Origin: Bradyrhizobium sp. CCBAU 51627
GTDB lineage: Bacteria; Pseudomonadota; Alphaproteobacteria; Rhizobiales; Xanthobacteraceae
DNA: 64,000 bases
Direction: 5' to 3'
NCBI RefSeq assembly: GCF_028128765.1
Contig: NZ_LBJG01000005.1
Span: forward strand, 1-64,000
How positions within the stretch are numbered: the stretch's first letter is position 1; every line of letters begins with the position of its first letter. The position numbers and the translations under genes are program-made. The notes under the pieces were generated by a model. It did no database searches, had not been told where the DNA came from, and was given only the letters and a program-made list of their open reading frames with translations. This document shows positions 44,975 through 54,131 of the stretch, piece by piece.

Positions 44975-47362
44975 ATGAGCGTCGCACATTACTACGAGAC
45001 CATGGAGTATGGTCCCGCTCCCGAGGCGGACGGCGAGGCGCGGGCCTGGCTGAAGCGGCACGACGCGACTTTCGGGCATTTCATTTCCGGCAAGTTCGTA
45101 AGCCCGGCTTCGGGCAGGCACCTGGCGACGATCGAGCCGGCCACCGGCAAGCCGCTGGCCAAGATCGCGCAAGGTATCGCTGCCGATGTCGATGCTGCGG
45201 TCGCCGCTGCACGCTCGGCGCAAGCGCCGTGGGCAAAGCTCGGTGGTCACGGTCGTGCCCGCCATCTCTATGCGCTGGCGCGCATGCTGCAGCGTCACGC
45301 GCGACTGTTCGCGGTGCTGGAAGCGATTGACAACGGCAAGCCGATCCGCGAAACCCGCGATCTCGACGTGCCGCTGGCCGCGCGCCACTTCCTGTATCAC
45401 GCCGGCTGGGCGCAATTGCAGGAGCGTGAATTCGCCGACCAAGTCCCGGTCGGTGTGATCGGCCAGATCATCCCCTGGAATTTTCCGCTGCTGATGCTGG
45501 CCTGGAAAATCGCGCCCGCGCTGGCAGCCGGCAACACGGTGGTGCTGAAGCCGGCGGAATTCACCTCGCTCACCGCGCTGCTGTTCGCGGAGCTGGCAGC
45601 GGAAGCGGGCCTGCCATCAGGCGTGTTGAACGTGGTGACGGGTGATGGCGCCGCCGGCGCGCTGCTCGTTGAGAATCCCGGGGTCGACAAGATCGCCTTC
45701 ACCGGATCGACCGAGGTCGGCCGTTTGATCCGTCAGTCGACCGCAGGCAGCGGCAAGTCGCTGACGCTTGAGCTTGGTGGCAAATCCCCGTTCATCGTGT
45801 TCGAAGACGCTGATCTCGATGGCGCCGTCGAAGGCGTGGTCGATGCAATCTGGTTCAACCAGGGCCAGGTCTGTTGCGCCGGATCGCGGCTGTTGTTGCA
45901 GGAGGGCATCGCGGAGACTTTCCGCAAGCGCCTGATCCGCCGCATGGAGACGCTGCGCGTCGGATCGCCGCTCGACAAGTCGATCGACATGGGCGCTGTG
46001 GTCGCTCCCGTTCAGCTCGAGCGGATCAAGGCGCTGGTGGAGACAGGAGTGAAGGAGGGCGCCGAGAAGTATCAGGCGTTCGGGGCGCTTCCTGCGGAGG
46101 GCTGCTTCTATCCTCCGACCTTGCTCTGGAATGTGCATCCGTCCTCGACCGTCGCGATCGAGGAGATCTTCGGGCCCGTGCTGGTCGCGATGACGTTCCG
46201 CACGCCTGATGAGGCCGTGATGCTCGCCAACAACACGCGCTATGGGCTTGCCGCCAGCGTGTGGAGCGAGACCATTGGCCTCGCGCTCGATATCGCGCCA
46301 AAACTTCAGGCCGGCGTGGTCTGGGTCAATGCAACCAATTTGTTCGACGCCTGCGTCGGCTTCGGCGGTTACCGCGAGTCCGGCTTCGGCCGCGAGGGCG
46401 GCCGGGAAGGGTTTTACGAATATCTCAAGCCGAAGGCATGGGCTGGCCGCAAAGCACGAGCCGAGCTGCCGCCACTCCTTGAAGCCGCGACCGAGGGCGC
46501 TGGCTTCGGCGCGCCGTCGATCGACCGAACTGCCAAGCTGTTCGTTGGCGGCAAGCAGGTGCGGCCCGATGGAAATTATTCGCGCGTGGTGCTGTCGCCG
46601 AAGGGAAAACACCTCGGCGAGGTCGGCGAGGGCAATCGCAAGGATATCCGCAATGCGGTGGCTGCTGCACGTTCGGCCGAAGGTTGGGCGCGGGCGACGG
46701 CGCATAATCGCGCCCAAATCCTCTACTACCTTGCCGAAAATCTGTCCGCGCGCGGCGACGATTTCGCCCGGCGTATTGGTGATATGACCGGCGCATCGTC
46801 TGCGAAGGCGCACGCGGAGGTCGAGGCGAGTATCGAGCGGCTGTTCAGCTATGGGGCCTGGGCCGACAAATACGAGGGGGCGATCCACGCGCCGCCGATG
46901 CGCGGGCTTGCCCTTGCGATGCACGAGCCGATCGGTGTGGTCGGGGTGGCCTGTCCGGACGAAGCGCCGTTGCTCGGCTTCATCAGCCTGGTGGCGCCGT
47001 TGATGGCGATGGGCAACCGCGTCGTCGCTGTGCCGAGCGAGCGGCATCCGCTGGCAGCGACGGACTTCTACCAGGTACTGGAAACGTCTGACGTGCCGGC
47101 GGGCGTCGTCAACATCGTGACGGGCGAGCGGGATGCACTTGCCAAGGTTCTTGCCGAGCACGATGACGTCGACGCGCTCTGGGTATTTGGCTCCCAGGAG
47201 GCCTCGACAATGGCGGAGCGGCTGTCGGTCGGTAACCTCAAGCGCACGCTGGTCGACCATGGGCTGGCGTTCGATTGGTACGACAGGGCGGCGAGCGAGG
47301 GACCGATCCTGCTCCGTCATGCAGTGCAGGTGAAGAACATCTGGATTCCTTACGGAGACTAA
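44975..47362 (+). CDS. Two-domain aldehyde dehydrogenase of the ALDH16 type
   Basis: This 795-residue protein fuses a complete aldehyde dehydrogenase to a second, incomplete one. The first domain (about 1-490) has PWNFP with Asn169, LELGGKSP with Glu266 and GQVCCAGSR with Cys300. The second (about 515-795) keeps the NAD-binding part ([47 protein letters not shown]) but has no catalytic Cys motif. This architecture is known from ALDH16. The ATG at 44975 starts two bases after deoC, so acetaldehyde from the aldolase is the obvious candidate substrate. A longer upstream frame inside deoC is not supported. Confidence 0.88.
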   Translation: MSVAHYYETMEYGPAPEADGEARAWLKRHDATFGHFISGKFVSPASGRHLATIEPATGKPLAKIAQGIAADVDAAVAAARSAQAPWAKLGGHGRARHLYALARMLQRHARLFAVLEAIDNGKPIRETRDLDVPLAARHFLYHAGWAQLQEREFADQVPVGVIGQIIPWNFPLLMLAWKIAPALAAGNTVVLKPAEFTSLTALLFAELAAEAGLPSGVLNVVTGDGAAGALLVENPGVDKIAFTGSTEVGRLIRQSTAGSGKSLTLELGGKSPFIVFEDADLDGAVEGVVDAIWFNQGQVCCAGSRLLLQEGIAETFRKRLIRRMETLRVGSPLDKSIDMGAVVAPVQLERIKALVETGVKEGAEKYQAFGALPAEGCFYPPTLLWNVHPSSTVAIEEIFGPVLVAMTFRTPDEAVMLANNTRYGLAASVWSETIGLALDIAPKLQAGVVWVNATNLFDACVGFGGYRESGFGREGGREGFYEYLKPKAWAGRKARAELPPLLEAATEGAGFGAPSIDRTAKLFVGGKQVRPDGNYSRVVLSPKGKHLGEVGEGNRKDIRNAVAAARSAEGWARATAHNRAQILYYLAENLSARGDDFARRIGDMTGASSAKAHAEVEASIERLFSYGAWADKYEGAIHAPPMRGLALAMHEPIGVVGVACPDEAPLLGFISLVAPLMAMGNRVVAVPSERHPLAATDFYQVLETSDVPAGVVNIVTGERDALAKVLAEHDDVDALWVFGSQEASTMAERLSVGNLKRTLVDHGLAFDWYDRAASEGPILLRHAVQVKNIWIPYGD

Positions 47363-47443
47363 AGACGTCACCTTGCGGTGATACTGGTTTGCATCCGGGC
47401 CATCAGAGTCCGGACGATTTCGAGGACGAGGGAGGGACACAAC

Positions 47444-47899
47444 ATGCTCAAGGGCATCAATCCACTGCTCAATGCCGACGTGCTCTATGCCTTGCGAGCG
47501 ATGGGGCATGGGGATCGTCTTGTCGTGTGCGATACGAATTTCCCGGCTGACTCGATCGCCCGTCAGACCGCATTCGGCGAGCTGCTTCGCATCGACAATG
47601 TCAGCGCCGCCAAGGCGATCGACGCGATTCTCTCGGTGATGCCGCTCGACACGTTCGTCGACGATGCCGCGATCCGCATGGAGATCGTCGGCCAGCCCCA
47701 GGAGGTGCCGCCGGTGCAGTGCGAGGTGCAGGCCGCGATCGACCGCGCCGAGGGGCACTCCTGGCCGCTGGTCGGGGTCGAGCGCCATGCCTTCTATGAG
47801 AAGGCCAAGACCGCCTATTGCGTGATCGCCACGGGCGAGCGCCGCTTCTATGGCTGTTTCCTGTTCACCAAGGGCGTCATCGCGCCGGACGGAGAGTGA
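47444..47899 (+). CDS. RbsD/FucU family sugar mutarotase
   Basis: RbsD and FucU proteins interconvert anomers or ring forms of free sugars. The 151-residue protein starts MLKGINPLLNADVLYALRAMGHGD, with the conserved catalytic histidine in GHGD (residue 22), and has ADSIARQT and RFYGCFLFTKGV near the C-terminus, closer to FucU in length than to RbsD. GGAGGG lies seven bases before the ATG. The 81-base gap after the dehydrogenase gene has a small TCACC-TTGC-GGTGA hairpin. Its stop overlaps the kinase start. Confidence 0.88.
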   Translation: MLKGINPLLNADVLYALRAMGHGDRLVVCDTNFPADSIARQTAFGELLRIDNVSAAKAIDAILSVMPLDTFVDDAAIRMEIVGQPQEVPPVQCEVQAAIDRAEGHSWPLVGVERHAFYEKAKTAYCVIATGERRFYGCFLFTKGVIAPDGE

Positions 47900-48828
47900 T
47901 GACCATGAGCAAGACGGGCGTTGCAGTCCTCGGCATCTTCGTCGTCGATCTGGCCTTCCGGGCCGGCAACATGCCTGCGATCGGCGAAACCATCGCAGGC
48001 TCCGGATTCGCCATGGGACCGGGCGGCAAGGGATCGAACCAGGCCGTGGCCGCCGCGCGCGCCGGCGCGGACGTGACCTTCATCTCCCGGATCGGCCGTG
48101 ATGCCTTCGGTGATCTTGCGATCAAGACCTGGGAAACCGAGGGCATCAAGCCGCGCGTGGCCAGGACTGCGGACGCGCCGACGGGCGCTGCTTTCATCTA
48201 TGTCCACGAGACGCGCGGCGATAACGCCATCATCGTGGTGAGCGGCGCGGCCGACGGCCTTAGCCCTGATGACGTCGATGCGGCGGCGGAGGCGATCCGT
48301 TCCAGCCGCGTCTTCGTGACCCAGCTCGAGCAGCCGGTCGCCGCTGCGCAGCGCGGGCTCGAGATCGCGCGCGCGGCCGGCAGCCTCACCGTGTTCAATC
48401 CGGCTCCGGCAGCCACATTCGATGATGGCCTGTTCGCCTTGTGCGACTACGTCGTTCCCAACGAGACCGAGGCCGAAGCATTAACGGGGATTGCGGTGGG
48501 CGATCTTGCCGGCGCCCGCCGGGCCGGAGATGCGCTGCTGGCCAAGGGCGCCGGCACCGCCCTGATCACGCTTGGTGAACGCGGGGCGCTGTTTCACGCG
48601 CCTAATCGCTCGCTCCACGTGCCGCCCTTCGCCGCTGGCAACGTGGTCGAAACCGCTGGCGCCGGCGATGCTTTCGTCGGTGGCTTCGCGGCAGCGCTCG
48701 CGGGCGGCGCCGATCCGCTGGAGGCGGCGCGCTTCGGCTCGGCGACGGCAGGGATCTCCGTGACGCGCGCCGGCACTGCGCCTGCCATGCCGCGGCGGGC
48801 CGAGATCGAAACCCTATTGATGGGATGA
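47899..48828 (+). CDS. Ribokinase-like sugar kinase (PfkB family)
   Basis: This 309-residue kinase has GGKGSNQAVAAARAGADVTFISRIG (about 45-69), NPAP, VPNETEAEALTG and the anion-hole motif TAGAGDAFVGGF with the catalytic aspartate near residue 255, as in ribokinase. Between mutarotase and aldolase genes it may phosphorylate deoxyribose (deoxyribokinase) or ribose; sequence alone cannot tell. ATG 47899 overlaps the previous stop, but ATG 47905 has the better-spaced GGAGAG (8 bases) and may be the true start. Confidence 0.88.
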   Translation: MTMSKTGVAVLGIFVVDLAFRAGNMPAIGETIAGSGFAMGPGGKGSNQAVAAARAGADVTFISRIGRDAFGDLAIKTWETEGIKPRVARTADAPTGAAFIYVHETRGDNAIIVVSGAADGLSPDDVDAAAEAIRSSRVFVTQLEQPVAAAQRGLEIARAAGSLTVFNPAPAATFDDGLFALCDYVVPNETEAEALTGIAVGDLAGARRAGDALLAKGAGTALITLGERGALFHAPNRSLHVPPFAAGNVVETAGAGDAFVGGFAAALAGGADPLEAARFGSATAGISVTRAGTAPAMPRRAEIETLLMG

Positions 48829-48835
48829 CCTGCAG

Positions 48836-49711
48836 ATGATGCGGAACGATCCGATCAAGCATGTCTTCATCTGGCCGGCGGTGCTCGTCGTGCTGGCGAT
48901 CTCGATCTTTCCGCTGATCTACTCGTTCACCACGAGCTTCCTCAGCTATCGCCTGATTCCGCCGATCCCGCCTCGCGTGGTGTGGTTCGGCAATTACACG
49001 ACGCTGTTGCAGGAGCCGCGCTTCTGGAACGCGATCCTCACGACGACGCTGATCGCCTTCATTGCAGTCGGGCTGCAATATATGATCGGCTTCGGCGTTG
49101 CGCTGGCGCTGAACGCGCGCGTGCCGGGCGAACGGCTGTTTCGCGTCGCCTTGCTGCTTCCGATGCTGCTGGCTCCGGTCGCCGTCGCGCTGGTGGCCCG
49201 CATGATCTTCAATCCGACCATGGGGCCGCTCAACCAGTTCCTCTCCATGTTTGGCCTCGCGAACCTGCCGTTCCTCACCAATGGTCATTGGGCGCTCGGC
49301 TGCATCATCGCGGTCGAGATCTGGCAGTGGACGCCGTTCGTCATCCTGATGATGCTGGCCGGTCTGCAAACGCTCCCGGAAGATGTCTACGAGGCGGCTG
49401 AGCTGGAGAACGCCAGCGCGTGGCAGCAATTCTGGGGCATCACATTCCCGATGATGCTGCCGATCTCCGCAGCCGTTGTCTTCATCCGCCTGATCGAGAG
49501 CTACAAGATCATGGACACCGTGTTCGTGATGACGGGCGGTGGACCGGGCGTCGACACCGAGACCCTGACCTTGTTCGCTTATCAGGAAGGCTTCAAGAAG
49601 TTCAATCTCGGCTACACCTCGGCGCTGAGCTTCCTGTTCCTCATCGCCATCACGATCATCGGCGTCACTTATCTCGCGCTGCTGCGTCCGCATCTGGAGA
49701 AGCGTCGATGA
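48836..49711 (+). CDS. Sugar ABC transporter permease, MalF/UgpA-like (CUT1)
   Basis: This 291-residue inner-membrane protein has six hydrophobic segments, starting KHVFIWPAVLVVLAISIFPLIYSF, and the docking loop LPEDVYEAAELENASAWQQFWGITFPMM (about residues 179-206). It follows the kinase gene by seven bases and overlaps the second permease gene by four. Together with that gene, a binding protein and an ATPase it forms a complete CUT1 importer. Confidence 0.9.
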   Translation: MMRNDPIKHVFIWPAVLVVLAISIFPLIYSFTTSFLSYRLIPPIPPRVVWFGNYTTLLQEPRFWNAILTTTLIAFIAVGLQYMIGFGVALALNARVPGERLFRVALLLPMLLAPVAVALVARMIFNPTMGPLNQFLSMFGLANLPFLTNGHWALGCIIAVEIWQWTPFVILMMLAGLQTLPEDVYEAAELENASAWQQFWGITFPMMLPISAAVVFIRLIESYKIMDTVFVMTGGGPGVDTETLTLFAYQEGFKKFNLGYTSALSFLFLIAITIIGVTYLALLRPHLEKRR

Positions 49712-50745
49712 CCGAGCGGGCCCTCACCGGATTATCGAGCTGGAGCCGCCGCCTGGTTGCGGTCGGCGTGCTCGCTTGGTGCCTGATCACGGCGTTTCCG
49801 CTCTATTGGGTGGTGGTGACGGCGTTCAAGACCCCGCCGGGCGTGGTCGGCGGCCCGACCTATATTCCGTTCGTCGATTTCACGCCGACCTTGCAGCCCT
49901 TCATCGATCTCTATCAGGGGATTCGGGGCGAGTTCTTCCGGACGTTCCTGAACTCGACCATCGTCGGCCTATCAGCGGCGGCGATCGCGACTGCAATCGG
50001 TGCGATGGCGGCCTATGCGCTGGTGCGGTTCGAGTTCAAGGTCCGGTTTGGCGCCGGCCTGATCTTCTTCCTGCTCGCACTTGGCTTCTATCTGCTCTTC
50101 AACAACAATTTCGGAGTCACCCGGGCGCAGGCACTGCTGCTTGCGTTCCCGATCGCGCTGGTCGTCGCCATCATTGCCAATCGCCTGCCGCTGCCGGGGC
50201 CGATCCTCGGCAATGAGGACATCCTGTTCTGGTTCGTCAGCCAGCGCATGTTTCCGCCGATCGTCACGGCCTTTGCGCTCTATCTGCTCTACAGCGAAAT
50301 TGGCCGGCTCGGCTTCCAGCTCATCGACAGCTATGTCGGCCTGACCCTGTGCTACGTCGCATTCTCGCTGCCGATCGTCGTCTGGCTGATGCGCGACTTC
50401 TTCGAGGCGATTCCGATCGAAGTCGAAGAAGCTGCGATGGTCGACAACGTGCCGAGCTGGCGCATCTTCCTCGGCATCGTGGTGCCGATGTCGATGAACG
50501 GGTTGCTGGCGACCTTCATGATCACGCTGGCCTTTGTCTGGAACGAGTTCCTGTTCGCGCTGTTCCTGACCAATTCCAAATGGCAGACGCTGCCGATCCT
50601 GGTGGCGGGGCAAAACAGCCAGCGCGGCGACGAATGGTGGGCGATCTCGGCCGCGGCGCTGGTCGCCATCGTTCCGATGATGATCATGGCGGGCCTGCTC
50701 AGTCGCATGATGCGGTCGGGTCTGCTGCTCGGGGCAATCAAATAG
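49708..50745 (+). CDS. Sugar ABC transporter permease, MalG/UgpE-like (CUT1)
   Basis: This 345-residue permease begins with a cytoplasmic stretch, then LVAVGVLAWCLITAFPLYWVVV, and contains the docking loop IPIEVEEAAMVDNVPSWRIFLGIVVPMS in the C-terminal half. It is longer than the usual ~280 residues because of extra hydrophobic segments around residues 110-170 (LGFYLLFNNNFGVTRAQALLL). ATG 49708 overlaps the previous stop; a frame extension further upstream lies in the first permease gene and is not coding. Confidence 0.88.
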   Translation: MTERALTGLSSWSRRLVAVGVLAWCLITAFPLYWVVVTAFKTPPGVVGGPTYIPFVDFTPTLQPFIDLYQGIRGEFFRTFLNSTIVGLSAAAIATAIGAMAAYALVRFEFKVRFGAGLIFFLLALGFYLLFNNNFGVTRAQALLLAFPIALVVAIIANRLPLPGPILGNEDILFWFVSQRMFPPIVTAFALYLLYSEIGRLGFQLIDSYVGLTLCYVAFSLPIVVWLMRDFFEAIPIEVEEAAMVDNVPSWRIFLGIVVPMSMNGLLATFMITLAFVWNEFLFALFLTNSKWQTLPILVAGQNSQRGDEWWAISAAALVAIVPMMIMAGLLSRMMRSGLLLGAIK

Positions 50746-50773
50746 CAATAACTCATCTGGGGAGGACTAGACG

Positions 50774-52234
50774 ATGTTACGACGAACGTTTTTGATGCTG
50801 ACCACCTCGCTCGCGATGGCTTGCGCCGCGAGCCAGGCGAATGCGGCCTGTAGTCCGGACTACTCCGGCGTCACCTTGACGGTGGCCTCGCAGACCGGAC
50901 CGTACATCGCATCCGCGCTCAAGCTCGGCGCGGACGAATGGAGCAAGAAAACCTGCGGCAAGGTCAATGTCGTCGAGTTTCCGTGGTCGGAGCTCTACCC
51001 GAAGATCGCCACGTCGCTCACCGCGTCTGACGCGACGTTCGATCTGGTCAGCTTTGCCCCGGCCTGGCTCCCCGACTTCGTCCCCTATCTCTCCGAGATG
51101 CCGAAGGAGATGCAGTCCGGCAAGGATTGGGACGATATCGAGCCGGCCTATCGCGAACGCCTGATGGTGTGGGAAGGCAAAATCTACTCCCAATCGATGG
51201 ATGGCGACGTTCACACCTACACCTATCGCACCGACCTGTTCAGCGACCCCAAGGAAAAGGACGCCTTCAAGGCCAAATACGGCTACGACCTGGTGCCTCC
51301 AAAGACCTGGAAGCAGTATCTCGACATCGCGGAGTTCTTCCAGCGTCCCGACAAGGGACTTTGGGGCACGGCGGAAGCCTTCCGCCGCGGCGGCCAGCAG
51401 TTCTGGTTCTTCTTCAGCCACGCCGCCGCCTATACCAACAACCCGAACTATCCGGGCGCGATGTTCTTCGACCCTGAAACGATGGACGCCCAGATCAACA
51501 ACCCCGGCTGGGTGAAGGGGCTTGAGGAATACATTCGCGCTTCCAAGCTCGGGCCGCCCAACGCGCTGAACTTCTCGTTCGGCGAAGTCAATGCGGCGGT
51601 CGCCGGCGGCCAGGTGGCGGAATCGATCGGTTGGGGCGATACCGGCGTCATCGCAGCCGATCCCAAGCAGTCGAAGATCTCAGGCAAGGTCGGCTCGGCG
51701 ATCCTGCCGGGATCCGATGAGATCTGGAACGCCAAGACCAAGAAGTGGGACAAGTTCGAAAAGATATTGCCGACGCCCTTCATGGCATTCGGTGGATGGC
51801 AGATCGCGGTGCCGAAGGCCGGCAAGAACCAGAAGGCTGCGTGGGACTTCGTCAAGACGCTCACGAGCCCCGAAGTGTCGGGGCAGGCGGCGATCACCGG
51901 CGGCAGCGGCGTCAATCCTTATCGCAAATCCCACACCGCCAATCTGCAACTGTGGAGTAAGAACTTCTCGCCGGAGGAGGCCAAGGAGTATCTTGGCGCT
52001 CAGGCTGACTCGATCAATGCGAAGAACGTTGCGCTCGACATGCGTCTGCCCGGCTATTTCTCCTACACCGAGGTTGTGGAGATCGAGCTCGGCAAGGCGC
52101 TGGCGGGCCAGACCACGCCGCAGGCCGCGCTGGATACGGTCGCAAAGGAATGGAATCGCCTGACCGACGAGTTCGGTCGCGCGAAGCAACTCGCTGCCTA
52201 TCGTGCGGCGATGGGCCTGCCGCCCAAGAACTAA
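50774..52234 (+). CDS. Sugar ABC transporter substrate-binding protein (CUT1)
   Basis: This 486-residue protein has a Sec signal peptide (MLRRTFLMLTTSLAMACAA, cut near ANA-A), then a family 1 solute-binding domain with VNVVEFPWSELYPKIATSLTA, YSQSMDGDVHTYTYRTDLF and FGGWQIAVPKAGKNQKAAWDFVKTL split across the two lobes. Family members bind mono- and oligosaccharides, polyols and glycerol phosphodiesters, so the ligand is open. It lies 28 bases after the permeases, with GGGGAGGAC before the ATG. A strong hairpin follows. Confidence 0.88.
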   Translation: MLRRTFLMLTTSLAMACAASQANAACSPDYSGVTLTVASQTGPYIASALKLGADEWSKKTCGKVNVVEFPWSELYPKIATSLTASDATFDLVSFAPAWLPDFVPYLSEMPKEMQSGKDWDDIEPAYRERLMVWEGKIYSQSMDGDVHTYTYRTDLFSDPKEKDAFKAKYGYDLVPPKTWKQYLDIAEFFQRPDKGLWGTAEAFRRGGQQFWFFFSHAAAYTNNPNYPGAMFFDPETMDAQINNPGWVKGLEEYIRASKLGPPNALNFSFGEVNAAVAGGQVAESIGWGDTGVIAADPKQSKISGKVGSAILPGSDEIWNAKTKKWDKFEKILPTPFMAFGGWQIAVPKAGKNQKAAWDFVKTLTSPEVSGQAAITGGSGVNPYRKSHTANLQLWSKNFSPEEAKEYLGAQADSINAKNVALDMRLPGYFSYTEVVEIELGKALAGQTTPQAALDTVAKEWNRLTDEFGRAKQLAAYRAAMGLPPKN

Positions 52235-52259
52235 CAAGAACTGACCTCCGCTAGACTTC

Positions 52260-52287
52260 CCCGGATGATGCGCCAGCATCATCCGGG
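52260..52287 (+). terminator. Perfect 12-pair hairpin between binding-protein and ATPase genes
   Basis: CCCGGATGATGC and GCATCATCCGGG pair fully around GCCA, followed by CTTCGTT. In ABC operons such intergenic hairpins often protect the 3' end of the binding-protein message and reduce read-through, so that the binding protein outnumbers the ATPase. Whether it fully terminates is not known. Confidence 0.7.
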
Positions 52288-52327
52288 CTTCGTTAGCCGT
52301 CGACATCGGGGACGGAAAAAGGATTCC

Positions 52328-53431
52328 ATGGCGCGCGTCGAGATCGAGAACGTCAGCAAGGCATACGGGCCCTACAAGATCATCGAGGGGCTCGATCTGA
52401 GCGTGGCCGACGAGGAATTCGTCGTGCTCGTCGGCCCGTCCGGCTGCGGCAAGACCACCACGTTGCGCATGATCGCGGGACTGGAGACGGTCACCGGCGG
52501 AACCATCCGCATCGGCGAGCGCGACGTCACGCAGCTGCGTCCGGGCCTGCGCAACTGCGCGATGGTGTTCCAGAACTACGCGCTCTATCCGCACATGACG
52601 GTCGGAGAGAACATCGGCTACGGCATGAAGGTGCGGGGCGAATCTCGCGCCGGCATCGGAAAGGCAGTCCAGGACGTCGCACGGGTTCTCGACCTCGAAC
52701 AATACCTGGATCGCCGTCCCAAGCAGCTCTCCGGCGGACAGCGCCAGCGCGTGGCGATCGGCCGTGCCATCGTGCGCAGCCCGGACGTGTTTCTGTTCGA
52801 TGAGCCGTTGTCGAACCTCGACGCCAAGCTCCGCATCGAGATGCGGACCGAGATCAAGGCCTTGCACCGTCGTCTCGCCAAGACGATCGTTTATGTCACG
52901 CACGATCAGGTCGAAGCCATGACCATGGCCGATCGCGTCGTGGTGATGAATCGCGGCCGGATCGAGCAGGCGGCCGATCCGATCACGATCTACGAGAAGC
53001 CCAGCAACCTCTTCGTCGCGGGCTTCATGGGCGCACCCAGCATGAATTTCATCCATGGTGAGATCGTCGCTCGCGACGGTGCGCTGCTCTTTACCGGGCC
53101 ATCGGGGACCGCGTTGAAACTGCCCAAGTCGCGCGAGGCGGCCTATGCCGGCAGCGTCGGCAAGCCTGTTGTGCTCGGCGCGAGGCCGGACCACGTGCTG
53201 CGGCAGGATGCCCCGGCGGGCTCGTCCATCCGCGTCATGGTGAAAGACGTGGAGCCGCTCGGGCCGCACACGCTCGTGATCGGCACCGTCGGTGCATTTC
53301 CGTTCACGGCGCAGATGCCGGTGGGTGTGACCGCGGCGCCGGATCATTTCATCGACGTCGCGCTCGATCTGGAGCGAACACACCTGTTCGACAAGGTATC
53401 GGGGAAGGCGATACCCTGTTGCGGATCTTGA
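52328..53431 (+). CDS. Sugar ABC transporter ATPase, UgpC/MalK-like (CUT1)
   Basis: This 367-residue ATPase has Walker [10 protein letters not shown] (about 38-46), Q-loop [13 protein letters not shown], signature [14 protein letters not shown] and Walker [13 protein letters not shown], with the switch His in [17 protein letters not shown]-terminal TOBE/OB domain follows ([28 protein letters not shown]). ATG 52328 is chosen; the upstream extension would start inside the hairpin. It ends the sugar gene run; the convergent protease gene ends 112 bases later. Confidence 0.9.
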   Translation: MARVEIENVSKAYGPYKIIEGLDLSVADEEFVVLVGPSGCGKTTTLRMIAGLETVTGGTIRIGERDVTQLRPGLRNCAMVFQNYALYPHMTVGENIGYGMKVRGESRAGIGKAVQDVARVLDLEQYLDRRPKQLSGGQRQRVAIGRAIVRSPDVFLFDEPLSNLDAKLRIEMRTEIKALHRRLAKTIVYVTHDQVEAMTMADRVVVMNRGRIEQAADPITIYEKPSNLFVAGFMGAPSMNFIHGEIVARDGALLFTGPSGTALKLPKSREAAYAGSVGKPVVLGARPDHVLRQDAPAGSSIRVMVKDVEPLGPHTLVIGTVGAFPFTAQMPVGVTAAPDHFIDVALDLERTHLFDKVSGKAIPCCGS

Positions 53432-53542
53432 CCGATCGGGCGGGGAATGAACGCGCGCCCATCGAGATCTTGTCGGAGAAGCAAGTTCGATCGCAATTGA
53501 TGCGGTTGATTGCGCGCGGGCGGAGGGCGCTGTGGGCCGCCG

Positions 53543-54103
53543 CTAATCGAGCGCCGTGTGCGAGCGGCGGTGACTGCTCTGGAGCTCTGGATAGCCGGTG
53601 AGCATCAGCTTGTCGCTGCGTACGCCCCAGCTCTCCAGGCGGTCCAGGAAGCTCATGCCGAGCAGGTTGGTCTTCATCTGCCCGCGCTGGACGACGAGCG
53701 CCGGCACCGATTTCTCGACGAGATGGCCGACGGCGAGACGATCGAGTGTGAGCCGCGCCGCCTTGGTGTGGCCCCCGGCGGTTTCGAGGTCGACGTCGTA
53801 TTCCAGCATCTCGAGCGGCAGCCCGATCGCTTTCGCGGTCTCCCACGTCAGTACGACGGAGGTGGCGCCCGTGTCGATCACCATGGGCGCCGTGACGCCG
53901 TTGATCTTGGCACGCAGCGCGAACTCACCACCCTGGCCGCGCTGGATCTGCACGGCAGGAGGCGGCGCTGATGATGTGCCCGGTCCACGCAGCATGTGCG
54001 AGACCTTGTGGCTGGCGCGCGCGATCTGGGCGGGATCGCCATAGGCGACCACGGCCCCGGCCGTGCCGGCAAGCATGAGAAGCACGAGCAAGAAGCGCAT
54101 CAT
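53543..54103 (-). CDS. Retropepsin-like aspartic protease, membrane-anchored (TIGR02281 type)
   Basis: This 186-residue protein has an N-terminal hydrophobic anchor or signal (MMRFLLVLLMLAGTAGAVVA) and, after a proline-rich linker, a single aspartic-protease domain with the active site VIDTGATSVVLTWETA (Asp77) and NLLGMSFLDRL near residue 155. One active-site motif implies a dimer, as in retropepsins. The start is ATG 54103 or 54100. It follows the DUF1289 gene by 28 bases on the same strand. Substrate unknown. Confidence 0.82.
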   Translation of the reverse strand: MMRFLLVLLMLAGTAGAVVAYGDPAQIARASHKVSHMLRGPGTSSAPPPAVQIQRGQGGEFALRAKINGVTAPMVIDTGATSVVLTWETAKAIGLPLEMLEYDVDLETAGGHTKAARLTLDRLAVGHLVEKSVPALVVQRGQMKTNLLGMSFLDRLESWGVRSDKLMLTGYPELQSSHRRSHTALD

Positions 54104-54131
54104 CGTGCGCCTCCGATGGCATGCCGGGCGG

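Noticed and set aside
45617..47788. A 723-codon minus-strand open frame
   Set aside because: It is antisense to the two-domain aldehyde dehydrogenase, with low-complexity Arg/His/Asp composition.
51680..53383. A 567-codon minus-strand open frame
   Set aside because: It is antisense to the CUT1 binding-protein and ATPase genes; no motifs.
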